64,000 bases of DNA. Source: Arthonia radiata (Eukaryota > Ascomycota > Arthoniomycetes > Arthoniales > Arthoniaceae). Position 1 is the stretch's first letter, and the number at the start of each line of letters is the position of its first letter. The position numbers and the translations under genes were made by a program. The stretch is from contig PSQN01000015.1 of assembly GCA_002989075.1 (NCBI GenBank), positions 1,798,001 to 1,862,000 of the forward strand, in the 5' to 3' direction. The notes below the pieces were generated by a model. The model ran no database searches and was not told where the DNA came from. It saw only the letters and a list, made by a program, of their open reading frames with translations. Below are positions 1 through 11,097 of the stretch, piece after piece.

Positions 1-228
1 CATGTTTGCGGACGTGCCGGCGATTGAGCTTCTACAAAGTGCATTCAGCATTGAATGCAGGCAGGAGGCAATGCTCGGTGCGGGTAATGAAGGAAGCATT
101 GTTGGCAGTGAGGAAGAGCAGGCACGATGTGGATCTCTTCGGGTCGAAATTCATTATATTCAGGCCATGCCGCCGAGATGCTCCACTTTTAGGAGTTCTA
201 GATCCCTAATCCACCTCCTGCTTCTGCT

Positions 229-804
229 CTACATGATGTTGCAGCAGCCCATTTTCTTGCTCTTGCCCTTGCCCTGAGATTTCGAGCTGATGTCCAATGG
301 TTTGATGGTCTCCCGGGCTTGTGAAAGGCTATTGCCGTCGGACATAGGGGGAGCGGCAGGAGCGGCGGCGACAAGGGGTGGAGGTTCGCCGGTGAGAGCA
401 AACCAGGCTGTTGAATCACGTTGACGGCTCGGGCGAAATGGAGGCTCTTCGCCGGCGTCGCGCTCTCGAGCAGTTTCATTGTCGTTTTCAAGCCGGCGCA
501 GCAGCTCTAGACAGTCCTCAAAGGCTTTGTCAAAACCACAGTCTGGAGCCTCGCCGAGCCATTCGCTCAAGGTCGGCTTTCTGGAGCGCGTAGTCATATT
601 TGCAGCTTCCGAGGAGGTAAGTGAGGCATCTTGCGTGCTGTGCGTGCTGGCAATGTCGTGGGCCAAAGCATCAGCAGATCGGCGATAAGGGTGGAGGTGA
701 GAATTGCCGCTAGTAACGTTCGAGGGGCCGGCGTGGTTGTCTTCGTAAGCGTCGAGGTATGTAGAGCGGGTGTGCTTGTGCTGCTCTCTCATAGAGGCAG
801 CCAT
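229..804 (-). CDS. Small CaaX-ending protein of unknown function
   Basis: One open frame of 191 codons with an ATG start. The product is hydrophilic and low in complexity, with no membrane segment. A Lys/Gly-rich stretch leads to a C-terminal Cys-Cys-Asn-Ile-Met, a CaaX-type prenylation signal. This suggests a farnesylated protein held on a membrane face (inference from the tail only). Fungal G-gamma subunits also end in CCxxM, but they are about 90 residues and mostly helical, so this longer, Pro/Ser-rich protein is probably not one. The middle part (TLSEWLGEAPDCGFDKAFE) looks like a short helical segment. A later Met, before TRSRKPTLSEW, is a possible alternative start. Function unknown. 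Confidence 0.5.
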   Translation of the reverse strand: MAASMREQHKHTRSTYLDAYEDNHAGPSNVTSGNSHLHPYRRSADALAHDIASTHSTQDASLTSSEAANMTTRSRKPTLSEWLGEAPDCGFDKAFEDCLELLRRLENDNETARERDAGEEPPFRPSRQRDSTAWFALTGEPPPLVAAAPAAPPMSDGNSLSQARETIKPLDISSKSQGKGKSKKMGCCNIM

Positions 805-1152
805 CTGGAATGTTGGAGGTGCGCGTGGAGTAATCGTGATGTTGGCTGGACAAGGGGACCATGGACTGAAGTTGAAATTAGCTTGGAAGTGGTCGCTTGT
901 GAAAGTGGTAGGATTGGAGCATCAGGACATTGAGTTACTTACCGATTTCCCCCCATTTCTTCCTCTCATAGCCTCGATTGCCACCATCTTGATCAGTACC
1001 AGCTCAACTTCTTACCTTGAGCCGTCCCCACTCCTGGATGCCTTCAACTTTGCTGCCCTCAGCTGGCTCGGTCGCTTCAACAAGATCAGCTGAGGGCAGC
1101 GATCCTTCGTCGCGTGAATGCGGGTCTCAAGCCTCATTCGGCCACAGACCCA

Positions 1153-2394
1153 TCAACACCACCCAAACTTTTCATTTTCGACCCATTCGACCTGACCACC
1201 CTCTCCAGACTCTTTGCGACCATCATACCATTTGAGACAGCAGATGCTGTCGCGGTCGCGGTCGATCATCACTCCCCATCTCTCTCCAACGCCACCACCT
1301 TGCACCGCCCAATCCTCAGCAAGGAGCTTGACAGCCTGTCGCGTCGCAGGCGTCGGACTCCACATCTCGACCTCGGCCATCCCCCACTCAGCTGCTTGCC
1401 GTTGCGCCTGGTGGAGGATGGCCATCGTCGCCTGTGTGTCTTCCACGAAGACTTCGTCAGGAGGCCTTGCAGATGTCGGCGGCTCGATGCAGATTCTCAG
1501 CAAATGAAGAGTGTTGCCTTTTGTGTTAGACATCTCCGAGTTGTTGAAGACTCTCGTCCAGATACCCCAGGCGCGACGCTTACCCATTGGCGACGACGGG
1601 GTCGGGATGAGCACCTGAGCACCCTTTACTGACGGAGTCTTGCCAAACAGTTCCTGAGCTACGAAGTCCTCTCGCGCAAGATGCCACGCCATGGTTGCGG
1701 CATCAGGGATCAACGCAACCACGGGCCTGCTACGCGACCCCTGAGCAGCAATTGCAGAAAGGCGACTCCTCAAGAGCTCCTCATCCAGCGAACAAAGAGG
1801 TGGAAGAGCACTGGCAGTGAGAGGAGTGGAAGGAGGAAGACGAACAGTCACAGAGGCAGAAGCAGGAAGGGGAGGGAGATGAATGTGCGATGAAGGGTAG
1901 GTGCGCCAATCCTGCTTCGCATAAAAGGTCTTGCCGATATCCGAGTACAAGACCGAGAGCTGGGGTTTACCTTCCTCATGCTGCCACTCTCTCAGGTGCT
2001 TTCCGAGCTCGGCTATCATCCGCATTCCATACCCACGGCCTCGGTACCTCTCTGGAGAAAAGACAGAAGCGACCCCATGGCATGTGGCTTCCTTCAAAGT
2101 TCCGTGTTCAACAACCAAGGCACGCTTCTTGAGAGACTCGCAGCCGGCTAGGAGTGTTCGACTGGAGCCGGTGGGAACACTTTGGGCCGAGTCCACGAGC
2201 ACCCAGAACGTGATGCCGCCGTCCTTGGTGAGGGCAGTGTTTGCCAGATGCTGTTCTCGGCGCATGTACGGGTCTAGAGGCAGGGGTCCCCGCCACATGA
2301 CACTGTTATTCAAGGTCTGTTCATGCTGCTCTTGGGCTGTGGGATGGACGAGCTCCAACGTGGACGAGTCCGCGGAGGGGAGATCCGAGACCAT
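1153..2394 (-). CDS. LYC1: LYC1-type lysine N6-acetyltransferase (GNAT fold)
   Basis: Single-exon gene of 413 residues. The frame is open further upstream only from a non-ATG codon, so the ATG at 2394 is taken as the start. The N-terminal half carries a GNAT core with the acetyl-CoA loop RYRGRGYGMRM. After it comes the sequence expected of the fungal LYC1 family (LSVLYSDIGKTFYAKQDWRTYP). In Yarrowia, Lyc1 acetylates free lysine in the first step of lysine breakdown. That role is known for the family and inferred here. The C-terminal half (IWTRVFNNS, WGMAEVEMWSPTP) matches the family's second, substrate-side domain. The neighbouring gene is a dehydrogenase on the other strand and says nothing about function. 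Confidence 0.85.
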   Translation of the reverse strand: MVSDLPSADSSTLELVHPTAQEQHEQTLNNSVMWRGPLPLDPYMRREQHLANTALTKDGGITFWVLVDSAQSVPTGSSRTLLAGCESLKKRALVVEHGTLKEATCHGVASVFSPERYRGRGYGMRMIAELGKHLREWQHEEGKPQLSVLYSDIGKTFYAKQDWRTYPSSHIHLPPLPASASVTVRLPPSTPLTASALPPLCSLDEELLRSRLSAIAAQGSRSRPVVALIPDAATMAWHLAREDFVAQELFGKTPSVKGAQVLIPTPSSPMGKRRAWGIWTRVFNNSEMSNTKGNTLHLLRICIEPPTSARPPDEVFVEDTQATMAILHQAQRQAAEWGMAEVEMWSPTPATRQAVKLLAEDWAVQGGGVGERWGVMIDRDRDSICCLKWYDGRKESGEGGQVEWVENEKFGWC

Positions 2395-2955
2395 GATATA
2401 TTGGGCGCAGCACACAAGACCGCAAAAACGACAAGAATGTGGGGATGCAGGCAAGCAGGGAGCAGGCGAGGGGAAGGAATGCAATACAGGAGAGAGTGTG
2501 GTCCAGCCGATGAAAGGCTAAATCTATACAAGGTAAGCGTCCGTGGCGTTCGAATGCAGGTGAAATTTCCCGATTTGGTATCACGTGATTACAATCTCAG
2601 AGGGTCGAAATCCATCTCGACGCCGTTCATCACCGTCGGTACAAACATCCAGCACACGTAATGCTGCTTGAGAATACTGGAAAAGACGGCAGAGATGCTG
2701 TGCATCGGTATGTCGGCGCGAATTACATTTAGCGAGTCACTATGCTCGAACAGGTGCATGTACGCTGGCTCTGCTTATTCGGAGCGTCCTTTGCGACGCT
2801 TTCGCCATGGAGAACGGCGACGGTGGAGCCTTTCATCCCGTGGTCGTTTCCACACGCCAAAAGCCTTAAGAGCCGTTGCGAACGTCGTGTGCTAAGGTTC
2901 GCTATACCGTATTTCTCGTACCATTGATACCACTCATCTGCAGGCGGCCTCAATC
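2395..2955. promoter_or_regulatory. Shared promoter region of LYC1 and the dehydrogenase gene
   Basis: About 560 bp between two divergent starts. I see one clear palindrome, TCACGTGA at 2581-2588. It contains the CACGTG core bound by fungal bHLH factors and lies about 190 bp upstream of the LYC1 start. No ORF here looks like a gene. A role for the palindrome is inference. Confidence 0.35.
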
Positions 2956-4105
2956 ATGTCTTCCTTTTGGCCTGCGTTTCTTTGGTCTCAATTTCTTGTA
3001 ACGCCACCAGTTCCCCAAGAATCACTAGCAGGCAAAATTATCATTGTTACAGGAGCGAATGCAGGATTGGGATTCGAGGTAGGTTTTTTACTTGATGCAC
3101 TGCAGATGTGTCTGCCGTCACACCAGGGCGTACGAGTCTATGGGCTTAAACACAGCTCAGGTCGTCCGCAGCCTCGTGAAGCTACAAGCAAAGACCGTCA
3201 TCCTCGCTGTTCGGAATGCTCAGAAAGGTGCGGCAGCAAAGGCAGACATTCAGGCCAGCTTGCACTGCTCGCCTGAGACGCTCCGGGTTTGGGACCTAGA
3301 CATGGCCTCTTTTGACTCGGTGAAGCGGTTTGCAACGAAAGTGAATGACGAGCTGGACCGTTTAGACGCCGTGGTTCTGAATGCGGGCATCCAGCCCACA
3401 GACTACGAGCTCGTTGAAGGTGAAGAGTCTACTGTGAGTCGTGAGACCTAGTGTTAGCGAAGATGTTCGGGGTCTTTTGACGAGGTGGACGATCTGTATG
3501 CTCACGTTCTAACCTGAGTACAGTTCACAGTCAATGTCACATCGACTTTCCTGTTGGCCTTGCTAGTGCTTCCTGCGCTGCGTAAGACTCACCGCAACTT
3601 CGCCACACAGACCCATCTCACCATCGTGGGTTCCGACACGCACATGTGGGAATCCTTCCCAGAGCGCAATGCTGGACCTGGCAATATGCTAGACACGCTG
3701 AACCGGAAAGAGTCGAGAAGCATGGGGATGCGCTATTCTGCTTCAAAGCTAGTTCAGTTGTTGTGCGTACGCGCAGTCGCAGACCGTATAAGTGAAGACG
3801 TTCCTGTGGTTCTTACTAACACCAATCCTGGCTTGTGCCACTCCAACATGGTGAAAAAGGAGACATGGGCCGCGTGGTTGCTAATGAACATCTTTGCGCG
3901 AAGGGCCGAGCTTGGTGCACGCGCAATTGTGGCTGGGGTCACAGCAGGCAAGGAGGCACATGGTCATTATATGCAAGACGGTCACGTCATGACGCCGGCG
4001 AAGGTGGTGGTTGATGAAAAGGGCCCCGCCCTACAGGAGGCGGTTTGGAAAGAGCTCGCTGTCACGCTGGAATCGATTTCACCTGGTGTGACTGGTGTGA
4101 TATAG
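2956..4105 (+). CDS. Short-chain dehydrogenase/reductase
   Basis: Three exons (2956-3078, 3161-3433, 3524-4105) joined in frame give 325 residues. The introns are 82 and 90 nt; the second has a clear CTAAC branch point. The classical SDR features are present. These are the cofactor loop TGANAGLG at about residue 33, the NAG motif (VVLNAGI), and the catalytic pair in YSASK, with a Ser in the preceding strand (TIVGSDTH). The short N-terminal hydrophobic stretch SSFWPAFLWSQF may anchor the enzyme to a membrane. The sequence resembles the retinol-dehydrogenase/WW-oxidoreductase-like group of fungal SDRs. The substrate cannot be told from sequence. Confidence 0.85.
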
Positions 4106-4818
4106 AGCCGCAGACGTTTCGCTGCTGCGCTCGGACTGGCTGACAGGCGATCGCTCGACAAGCGAATAGAGGATGCAAACAGGAATGAGACACATGAAGT
4201 GCGTAGCTTGGAGGAGCACTTGCTTGAATATCTGGCCACAGTTCTTGCACAGTTCAAACCCCTGCTCTGCTGGTTTCCGTTCTCCATAAGAATTCAAGAC
4301 GCTACTAAGTGAAATCCAGTGCTGACTGACTTGGAATGAGGAGAACGTATCGTTGGATGCTCTGTTACCTCCACATGAAGGTTCAAGCTACCTCTGCGGA
4401 TCTATTTCAAAAATTTACGTGCAGATCAGCGAGCACGCTGGGTATCGCTTCCTCGACATCGATGGAAACTAGAGGTATTTCGAATGCCATTCACGCCACT
4501 CCATCTCCGTCAATCCAATATAGGCTAGCTTCTTGGCACAGATGTCGGAGTACTATTTGCATTCACCGACATGCCTCCACGCGTTCAACCCTGCGGCTCC
4601 CCACGACACTGCTCAGCGTCAATCGTACGCGCAATGTTCACCGACGAAAACAATCTGAAACCGACTATACTGCCTCCATGTGACGACATGGAAGAGGCAG
4701 CGTCAGCCTGGGGCTCGAGTACTTCAGAGCCGGGCCTTCACACTCGAGGCCAGATGCACCAATTCCCTTCACATTGACCCAAAGACACACTCACAGAATC
4801 AGTCGTCTAACTCTCACA
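4106..4818. other. Intergenic stretch without a supported gene
   Basis: About 700 bp between two same-strand genes. ORFs here are short, overlapping and without recognisable domains. Just before the next start is a CT/CA-rich leader (ctaactctcacaatg) typical of fungal 5' UTRs. Confidence 0.4.
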
Positions 4819-5697
4819 ATGAAATCCATCCTCAGCACCCTGGCTCTCGCCACCGCCGTCCTCGCCATCCCTCAATTCCCAGGCGAAGACTCAGGACCAG
4901 GCAACTCCAACGCAGACGGCCTGAACGCAATTCTCAACGCCGCTTCAGCTGACGCGTCAGACGCACTATCAAATGTGCCCTTCCAATCAGCCACAGACTC
5001 GGCAGCTTTCTCGTCCTTCACGGCGTCCAACTCGGGCGCCTTTTCGGCCTTCGCGGCCTCCAATCCCAGCGCCTGGTCGTCGCTCACATCTGCCAGCCCC
5101 TCTGCGTTCGCTTCGTGGACATGGCCGTATACTACTGGCGCACCATCCATTACCGGCTCAGTATTCGCCAGCATCACCAGCGCGGCCGGCAACGCGACAA
5201 GTGCAAGCGGCAAAGGCCCATGGGCTGGCGGCGCGCCCTTCGGACCAGGAGGCTGGGGCCCATTCGCGAGTGGCGTGAGCGGTAGTGCGCCATCAGGGCC
5301 GTGGTCGAGCTGGTGGGGAAGTACCGTGAGTAATGGGTGCCCCGCGAGCATGTGGAGTGGGTGGACGTCTGGGCCGTGGGGTGAATTGCCTTCCTTCCTC
5401 TCCAAAGCCTCTGCTGGGGTACGATGGGTAGCTGACAGGACAGGCACGAACCCGCCATGGACGTCATGGTCCGGCTGCAGCGCTCGCACGACTGCTACCA
5501 GCTCTGTGACGACTACGAATAGCGCTGGCAGTACTGTGACGAGCCCGAGCTATGGGATTGTTGTGAATGCTGCGACGGCTGCGAGCGCTGGAGCGAGTGC
5601 GAGTGCTACGCGTGCCAGCTCGGGTGCTTGTGGAAGGGATGTTGGGATTGGCGGTGTGGTTGTTGCTGGGTTGGTTGGAGTGGTTGCTGCGCTTTGA
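4819..5697 (+). CDS. Secreted Ser/Ala/Gly-rich protein, probable GPI-anchored wall protein
   Basis: The frame opens 15 codons earlier, but the second Met (4819) begins a clean signal peptide (MKSILSTLALATAVLA) and gives 292 residues. The mature part is very rich in Ser, Ala, Gly and Trp, with repeated patterns such as SAFSSFTAS, GAFSAFAAS and SAWSSLTSAS, then a Ser/Thr-rich stretch. The last about 20 residues are hydrophobic (GIGGVVVAGLVGVVAAL) after small residues (SSGAC), the layout of a GPI-attachment signal. A cell-wall or surface protein is inferred. Homologs of such proteins diverge fast, so no named family is assigned. Confidence 0.7.
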   Translation: MKSILSTLALATAVLAIPQFPGEDSGPGNSNADGLNAILNAASADASDALSNVPFQSATDSAAFSSFTASNSGAFSAFAASNPSAWSSLTSASPSAFASWTWPYTTGAPSITGSVFASITSAAGNATSASGKGPWAGGAPFGPGGWGPFASGVSGSAPSGPWSSWWGSTVSNGCPASMWSGWTSGPWGELPSFLSKASAGVRWVADRTGTNPPWTSWSGCSARTTATSSVTTTNSAGSTVTSPSYGIVVNAATAASAGASASATRASSGACGRDVGIGGVVVAGLVGVVAAL

Positions 5698-6028
5698 GTG
5701 TGGATGGTGGCGCGGCAAGCTAGTTCGGTGGCGTGGTTGATAGATTGTATAGTGACCGGCCCGTATGTGGCTGGCTCCCCAGCAATGGATTATGAAATGT
5801 TTGATGAAGACTGGGCTGTTCCACGATTGCATTGATCTCGAGGATGTGCTCAGTGATATTTGTTTCGTTCTGCCTGATCTCATCTAGTTCGTTCTCACAC
5901 ATCGCTTCATACGCATATCGCATCAATCGCCAATCTATCGACAGTCACAACAAGTCGCTGGAAATCCTGGCATAGCAGTCGCTTTTGAACAAACATCGCC
6001 GCTCACCACCTGAAGCTCATCCACCGCC

Positions 6029-7822
6029 TCAATAACTCCTCCCAAACATCACCCACTTCTTCGCCTTCTCCCCACACTCCGGCCTCAAACACGTCTCAGG
6101 GAGATTCTCCGGCTGCTCGAATGGAATGCACAGACTCTTCGCACCCATGCTCGGCGCCCTCGCGTCCTCTGCGGCATCATCACCCACACTCGTCCGCTTG
6201 CTCAGCTCCTTGACCTCATCCTCGCATTTCCCACCCAAACAATGCGGGATGATGTTGACATTCTTGTCATTCAAGCTCGGCACGAATTCATCCCACTTCG
6301 TAATGACCTTTCTGTGTTTCCGGAATTGCTCATCTGCCTTCTTGTAAAGACTCGCTTGAATGTCTTCCAGCAATGCTGGAACGTCTTTGTCAAGACCTGA
6401 AATGGGTATCTCGCTCTTGCCTTCTTGGTCTCGTCGGGAGCAGGTTACCGCGTGTTTTTGGCTGTCCTTTGGCCCGAATTCAAGGCGTAGCGGCACGCCT
6501 TTGAGTTCCCAGTCGTTGAACTTCCAACCAGGTGAATAGTCCCTGTGATCCACATGCGACCGCACGCCCACCGCATCGAGCACCGCATGCAGCGCATCCG
6601 CCTCGTCTGTTAATCGCTTGCGGTCCTCCGGGGTCGTCTTCGCCGTCAGACCCACGGGAACGATTACGACTTGCAGCTCTGCTGCGCGCGGCGGAAGAAC
6701 GAGTCCCTTGTTGTCTGAGTGCACCAGCACCATCACGCCAATCGTCCTCGTCGTGAAGCCCCAGCTGTTTTGCCAGACATGTATTGGTGGCTTCTTCTCG
6801 CCCTCCTTCACATCTGGGTCTTCTACTGTGATCCCGAACATCTTGCTGAAGTGCTGACCGAGACAGTGACTTGTACCTGCCTGTATCCCACGGCCAGTGG
6901 CGGGAATGAAACCCTCAATCGTGGTGGTATAGTATGCGCCCGCGAACTTCTCATTGTCCGTCTTCGTCCCCTTGACCACCGGTACCGCCAGCAAATCCTC
7001 GTACACGCTCGCGTAATGATCCAGTATCTCCATCACCTCTTTGCCCGCGCCCTCCTCTGTCAAATGCGCCGTGTGCCCCTCCTGCCACAAGAACTCCCTA
7101 CTCCTCAAGAACGGCATCGCGTGCTTGAATTCCCAGCGCACGACGTTGTTCCACTGATTCAGCCGCAGCGGCAGGTCACGGTGCGACCGGATCTTCTTGG
7201 CGTAGTGCGGGTACATGGCTGTTTCGGAGGTCGGACGGACAGCAAGACGCGTGGCTAGCTTCTCCTTGCCGCCATGGGTGACCCAGGCGACTTCGGCTTC
7301 GAAGCCCTCGAGGTGGTCTTTTTCGCGCTGGAGGTTGGCTTCGGAGATGAAGAGAGGAAAGTAACAGTTGCGGACGCCCATTTTCTTGAAGCGTGCGTTG
7401 AGGTAGGCTTGGATGGATTCCCAGATGGCGTAGGAGGGGGGCTGGGCGCTCCTAGTCAGCATTGACTACAACGAGGCATGTGCGAGAGGAGGGAAGGGTA
7501 AGACAGTGAAGAAAGAAGCGGGTAGACATACGTTAAGGATATAGCAGCCTGGGATATCAGAGTACTCTAGAAAGTCGCCCTTCAGAAGCACCTCCTGATA
7601 CCATGCTGCGAGGTCGTCTTCCTTCTTCGTCGTGATGCCTTTCGTGTCCATGTCTTGACCGGCAGCGTCCTTTTTCTTTCCTTGATTCTGGGGCTTCTTC
7701 TCCTTCGGGGTCTTCTTAGTCTTCTCCTTCTTACCCGCCTGCTCGTTAGCAGCGACCTGGGTCATATCGGCGTCCATGCCGGCGGCCTTTTGGCGGTCCG
7801 CCAGCTCAGAGTTCGAGGCCAT
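6029..7822 (-). CDS. Prolyl-tRNA synthetase, cytosolic type
   Basis: Two exons (7532-7822 and 6029-7441) with a 90-nt intron give 567 residues. The join restores the conserved run GCYILNPPSYAIWE. The N-terminal about 80 residues are Lys-rich (KKEKTKKTPKEKK) and replace the editing-like domain found in some fungal enzymes. The class II aminoacyl-tRNA synthetase core follows. Visible signatures are RPTSETAMYP, FLRSREFLWQEGHTAH (motif 2), QAGTSHCLGQHF, and the C-terminal anticodon-binding and zinc-type region with CLGGKCEDE. It charges tRNA-Pro in the cytoplasm. The gene shares a 397-bp promoter with CCT1 on the other strand. Confidence 0.93.
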
Positions 7823-8219
7823 TGTGGGCGGCGTTCGTGAGCTGGCAGCAGAAATTTCAGGGGATTTGGAGCTTCGCTACGACAACACTATACATATACC
7901 ATACGTCTCAAAGCTTAGGAGCAACGCGCAAGCTTTCAATGGGTTGTGAGTCAGGATGGTGTGGAGGTGGAAAGGTGGGCTGGTCGCAAGGTCGGAGTTT
8001 GCGAAAACGATCGACACGCGCTCGTCGCGTCTGAAATTTAATCTTAACTTTTGATAATCTTCACCTTGTAAAACAAAAGCTTAAAGAAACAATAAAACAC
8101 TCGCAATAAGCTTCGCAAGCTCTCAAATACATTCATCAAGTTTTCTATCGCGGGTGACCCGGTGGAGCTGCAGCCCGAGTCTACAGAAGGCTTGTAGCCT
8201 TCGACCTTGAACCACGAGC
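7823..8219. promoter_or_regulatory. Bidirectional promoter between ProRS and CCT1
   Basis: 397 bp separate two housekeeping starts that point away from each other. The stretch holds no gene. I see no clear TATA box. Confidence 0.5.
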
Positions 8220-10096
8220 ATGGCAGGCATCTTCGAACAGCCGCGCAATGCGGGCACACTCTGTAAGCTTCTCGGATCCAATAAACGAGCCAATCAAGGT
8301 CGGGCTGACTTTCGTATCCAGTCCTCGGCGGCCAGAAGACTACGGGTCCTGACGTGCGAGATGCCAATGTACTCGCAACGCAAGCAATATCAAATGTGGT
8401 CAAGACATCTTTTGGGCCTTGCGGGCTTGACAAGATGATGGTGGATGACATTGGGGATGTGACGGTGACAAACGACGGAGCGACGATTCTGTCGCTGCTC
8501 GACGTAACCGATCCAGCTGGGAAGATTCTCGTAGAACTTGCAAAGCAGCAAGACCGTGAAGTTGGCGATGGCACCACATCAGTCGTACTGATCGCTGCCG
8601 AGCTATTGCGACGTGGCAACGAACTCATAAAGACTCGCATTCACCCCACTACAATCATCTCAGGATACAGACTGGCGTTGCGAGAAGCAGTCCGCTACAT
8701 GAACGATAACATCAGCACGCACACCACACAACTCCCCCGAGACGCCCTCATCGCAGTTGCCAAAACCTCTATGTCGTCCAAAATCATTGGTTCTGATTCC
8801 GACTTCTTCGCCAACATGGCTGTCGATGCCATGATGGCTGTCAAAACGACCACGCCCCGCGGTGAGACGAAATACCCGGTCAAAGCCGTCAACCGCTTGA
8901 AAGCCCACGGCAAATCAGCCCTTGAGTCCCAGCTCATCAAAGGCTACGCCCTCAACTGCACTGTCGCATCCCAGGCCATGCCCACTCGGATTCGCGACGC
9001 GAAAATTGCAGTCCTCGATATAAATCTGCAGAAAGAGCGTATGAAGATGGGCGTCCAGATCACCGTCGATGACCCTTCCCAACTCGAGAAGATCCGCGAG
9101 CGAGAATCCGGCATGATTCTCGAGCGCATCGACATGATTCTCAAATCCGGCGCTAATGTCGTGATGACCACAAAAGGTATCGACGACATGGTACTAAAGC
9201 CGTTCGTCGAGAAAGGCGCCATGGCCATTCGCCGTTGCAACAAGGAAGACCTCAGACGCATCGCAAAATCCACCGGCGCCACCCTCGTGTCTTCTCTAAG
9301 CGACCTCAACGGCGACGAGTCCTTCCCCGCTAGCAATCTCGGCCACGCCGAAGAAGTCTCCCAAGAGCGCATCTCGGACGACGAGTGCATCATCGTGCGA
9401 AACCCACGCGCCCATTCCGCCGCCTCCATTATTCTCCGCGGTCCCAACGACTACTCCCTCGACGAAATGGAGCGCTCAATCCACGACTCTCTCTCAGCGG
9501 TGAAGCGCGTCCTCGAGTCCAACCGCCTCGTACCGGGTGCCGGCGCAGTCGAGACAGCGCTGCATATCTACCTTGAGGAGCTCGCGACTACCGTGGTCTC
9601 CCGAGAACAACTCGCCGTGGGCGCCTTCGCCCAAGCCCTCCTCGTCGTTCCCCGTACGCTCGCCACGAACGCCGCCTTGGACTGCACCGAGCTCGTCGCT
9701 CAACTCCGCTCGCGCCACGCAGTCGCCCAGCGTCATGCCGGCGGCGGCCCGCAAGCCCATGCACAGCACAATCAGAACCTCTCAAACGGCACAGCGGACG
9801 GGTCACGCTCGCCCGGGAAAGCCGCCTCGCCGGCTACTGCGCGCCCCAGCAGCCGTGGAGGCGCGCAAACTGAAGACGCGAAGACGCTGGCTCACAAGAG
9901 GGGCTACAAGAACTACGGCCTGGATCTGACTAACGGCAAGGTGGCGGACGCGCTGAAGATGGGATGCCTTGAGCCGAGCATGAGCAAGGTGCGGCAGCTG
10001 AAGAGCGCGGTGGAGGCGTGCGTGGCGATCATGCGGATTGATACGATGATCAAGTTGGACCCCGAGCAGCGCGGCGGAGAGGAGGACTATCACTGA
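8220..10096 (+). CDS. TCP1: T-complex protein 1 subunit alpha (CCT1), chaperonin
   Basis: Exon 1 (8220-8262, 43 nt) and exon 2 (8322-10096) flank a 59-nt intron. The join gives the family N-terminus MAGIFEQPRNAGTLFLGGQK. The product is 605 residues of group II chaperonin. The ATP site is visible as GPCGLDKMMVD, TNDGATIL and the catalytic DREVGDGTTSVV. CCT1 is one of eight subunits of the cytosolic ring that folds actin and tubulin. An unusual Gln/Gly/Ser/Pro-rich insert of about 50 residues (9735-9885) lies between the conserved ELVAQLRSRHA and YKNYGLDLTNG. This makes the protein about 45 residues longer than the usual 555-560. Confidence 0.97.
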
Positions 10097-11097
10097 TCGC
10101 TTCGTGCTGCGCGAGTGGTCGGCTGGAGTGGTAAGACGTGTGACTGTATAATACCCTCAGATTGTAATCATATCGAAGCAAAAGCGATCATAATGATGTC
10201 TGAGATTCCTCTGTTTTGTACATGTCTGCTGGACAACTGTTTTGTCAGCTGATGTTTGTAGCAAGCTCTACTTGATTCATCATCAGCGCCGGTGCCCACC
10301 CCCCCCCGGACCCCATCCTTGGCCGCATCACGTCACATGACCGAAACCCACGAAAGCGTACATGTTTCGCACTGGTAAGTAACCAGTAGACTACATGTCG
10401 CATACGGAGTGCCTCAAAGAGGCACTATAAATCTTCCCGAGACGCTATGCCCAGAGTATTCCAGCACTGGCGGGCATGTCGCTCTTGCCGGGTAGTTAGA
10501 GGCTTTTCGTGGGAGGGAGGTAAGGAGGTAGGCTTCAAGACATAACTTACTTGAACGAGACGCAATATTCTAAACAGCTCTACCAGCGTATACAGAGCGC
10601 AAGTCAACAGTTACCTCTCCCTCCGCCAAATGCCGGGTTTACTATGAGTCTCTTCGACAACCCCAACTTACGAGACATTGAAGTTTCCCTGTAGCGCGGC
10701 CGTCCACAATCTGTACTCTGGCGGCAAGTTGAAATATTGGCAGCCATGCGCGCTTTAAGCGGCGACGGTAATCGAGGCTGTACCGCGGCGCCATGTTAGT
10801 CGATACCGCGAGTTCGCTTGTGTCAACTCAAGTGAGGGAAAAACTGCTCGACGATCACGAATGTTGTCCAGGCACGACATACGGCTGTGTGAAAATACCC
10901 ACAAATCGTCTGAAAGCGACTGCCAAGTTGTGTAAGAGGTTTCTGCTTTCTACATTTCTGCTGGACAGGTATATCCCTGGCTAATGTAAAAGCAAGCTCT
11001 GTCTGATCATCATCGCTCATTCACGCGTCCATCGTCATAAGTATACAAATGTAGTACTGCTGTCCAATATCGTACACTCCCTCACTCCCCTCTGCTA
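10097..11097. other. 1-kb intergenic region with a short direct repeat
   Basis: No gene is supported. A C-run (ccaccccccccc) lies near 10,296. Two copies of a roughly 65-70 bp segment sit at about 10,219-10,287 and 10,951-11,020. Both share TCTGCTGGACA, then about 23 nt of different sequence, then AGCAAGCTCT and a GATCATCATC-like end. The CCT1 3' UTR probably occupies the first part. Confidence 0.45.
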
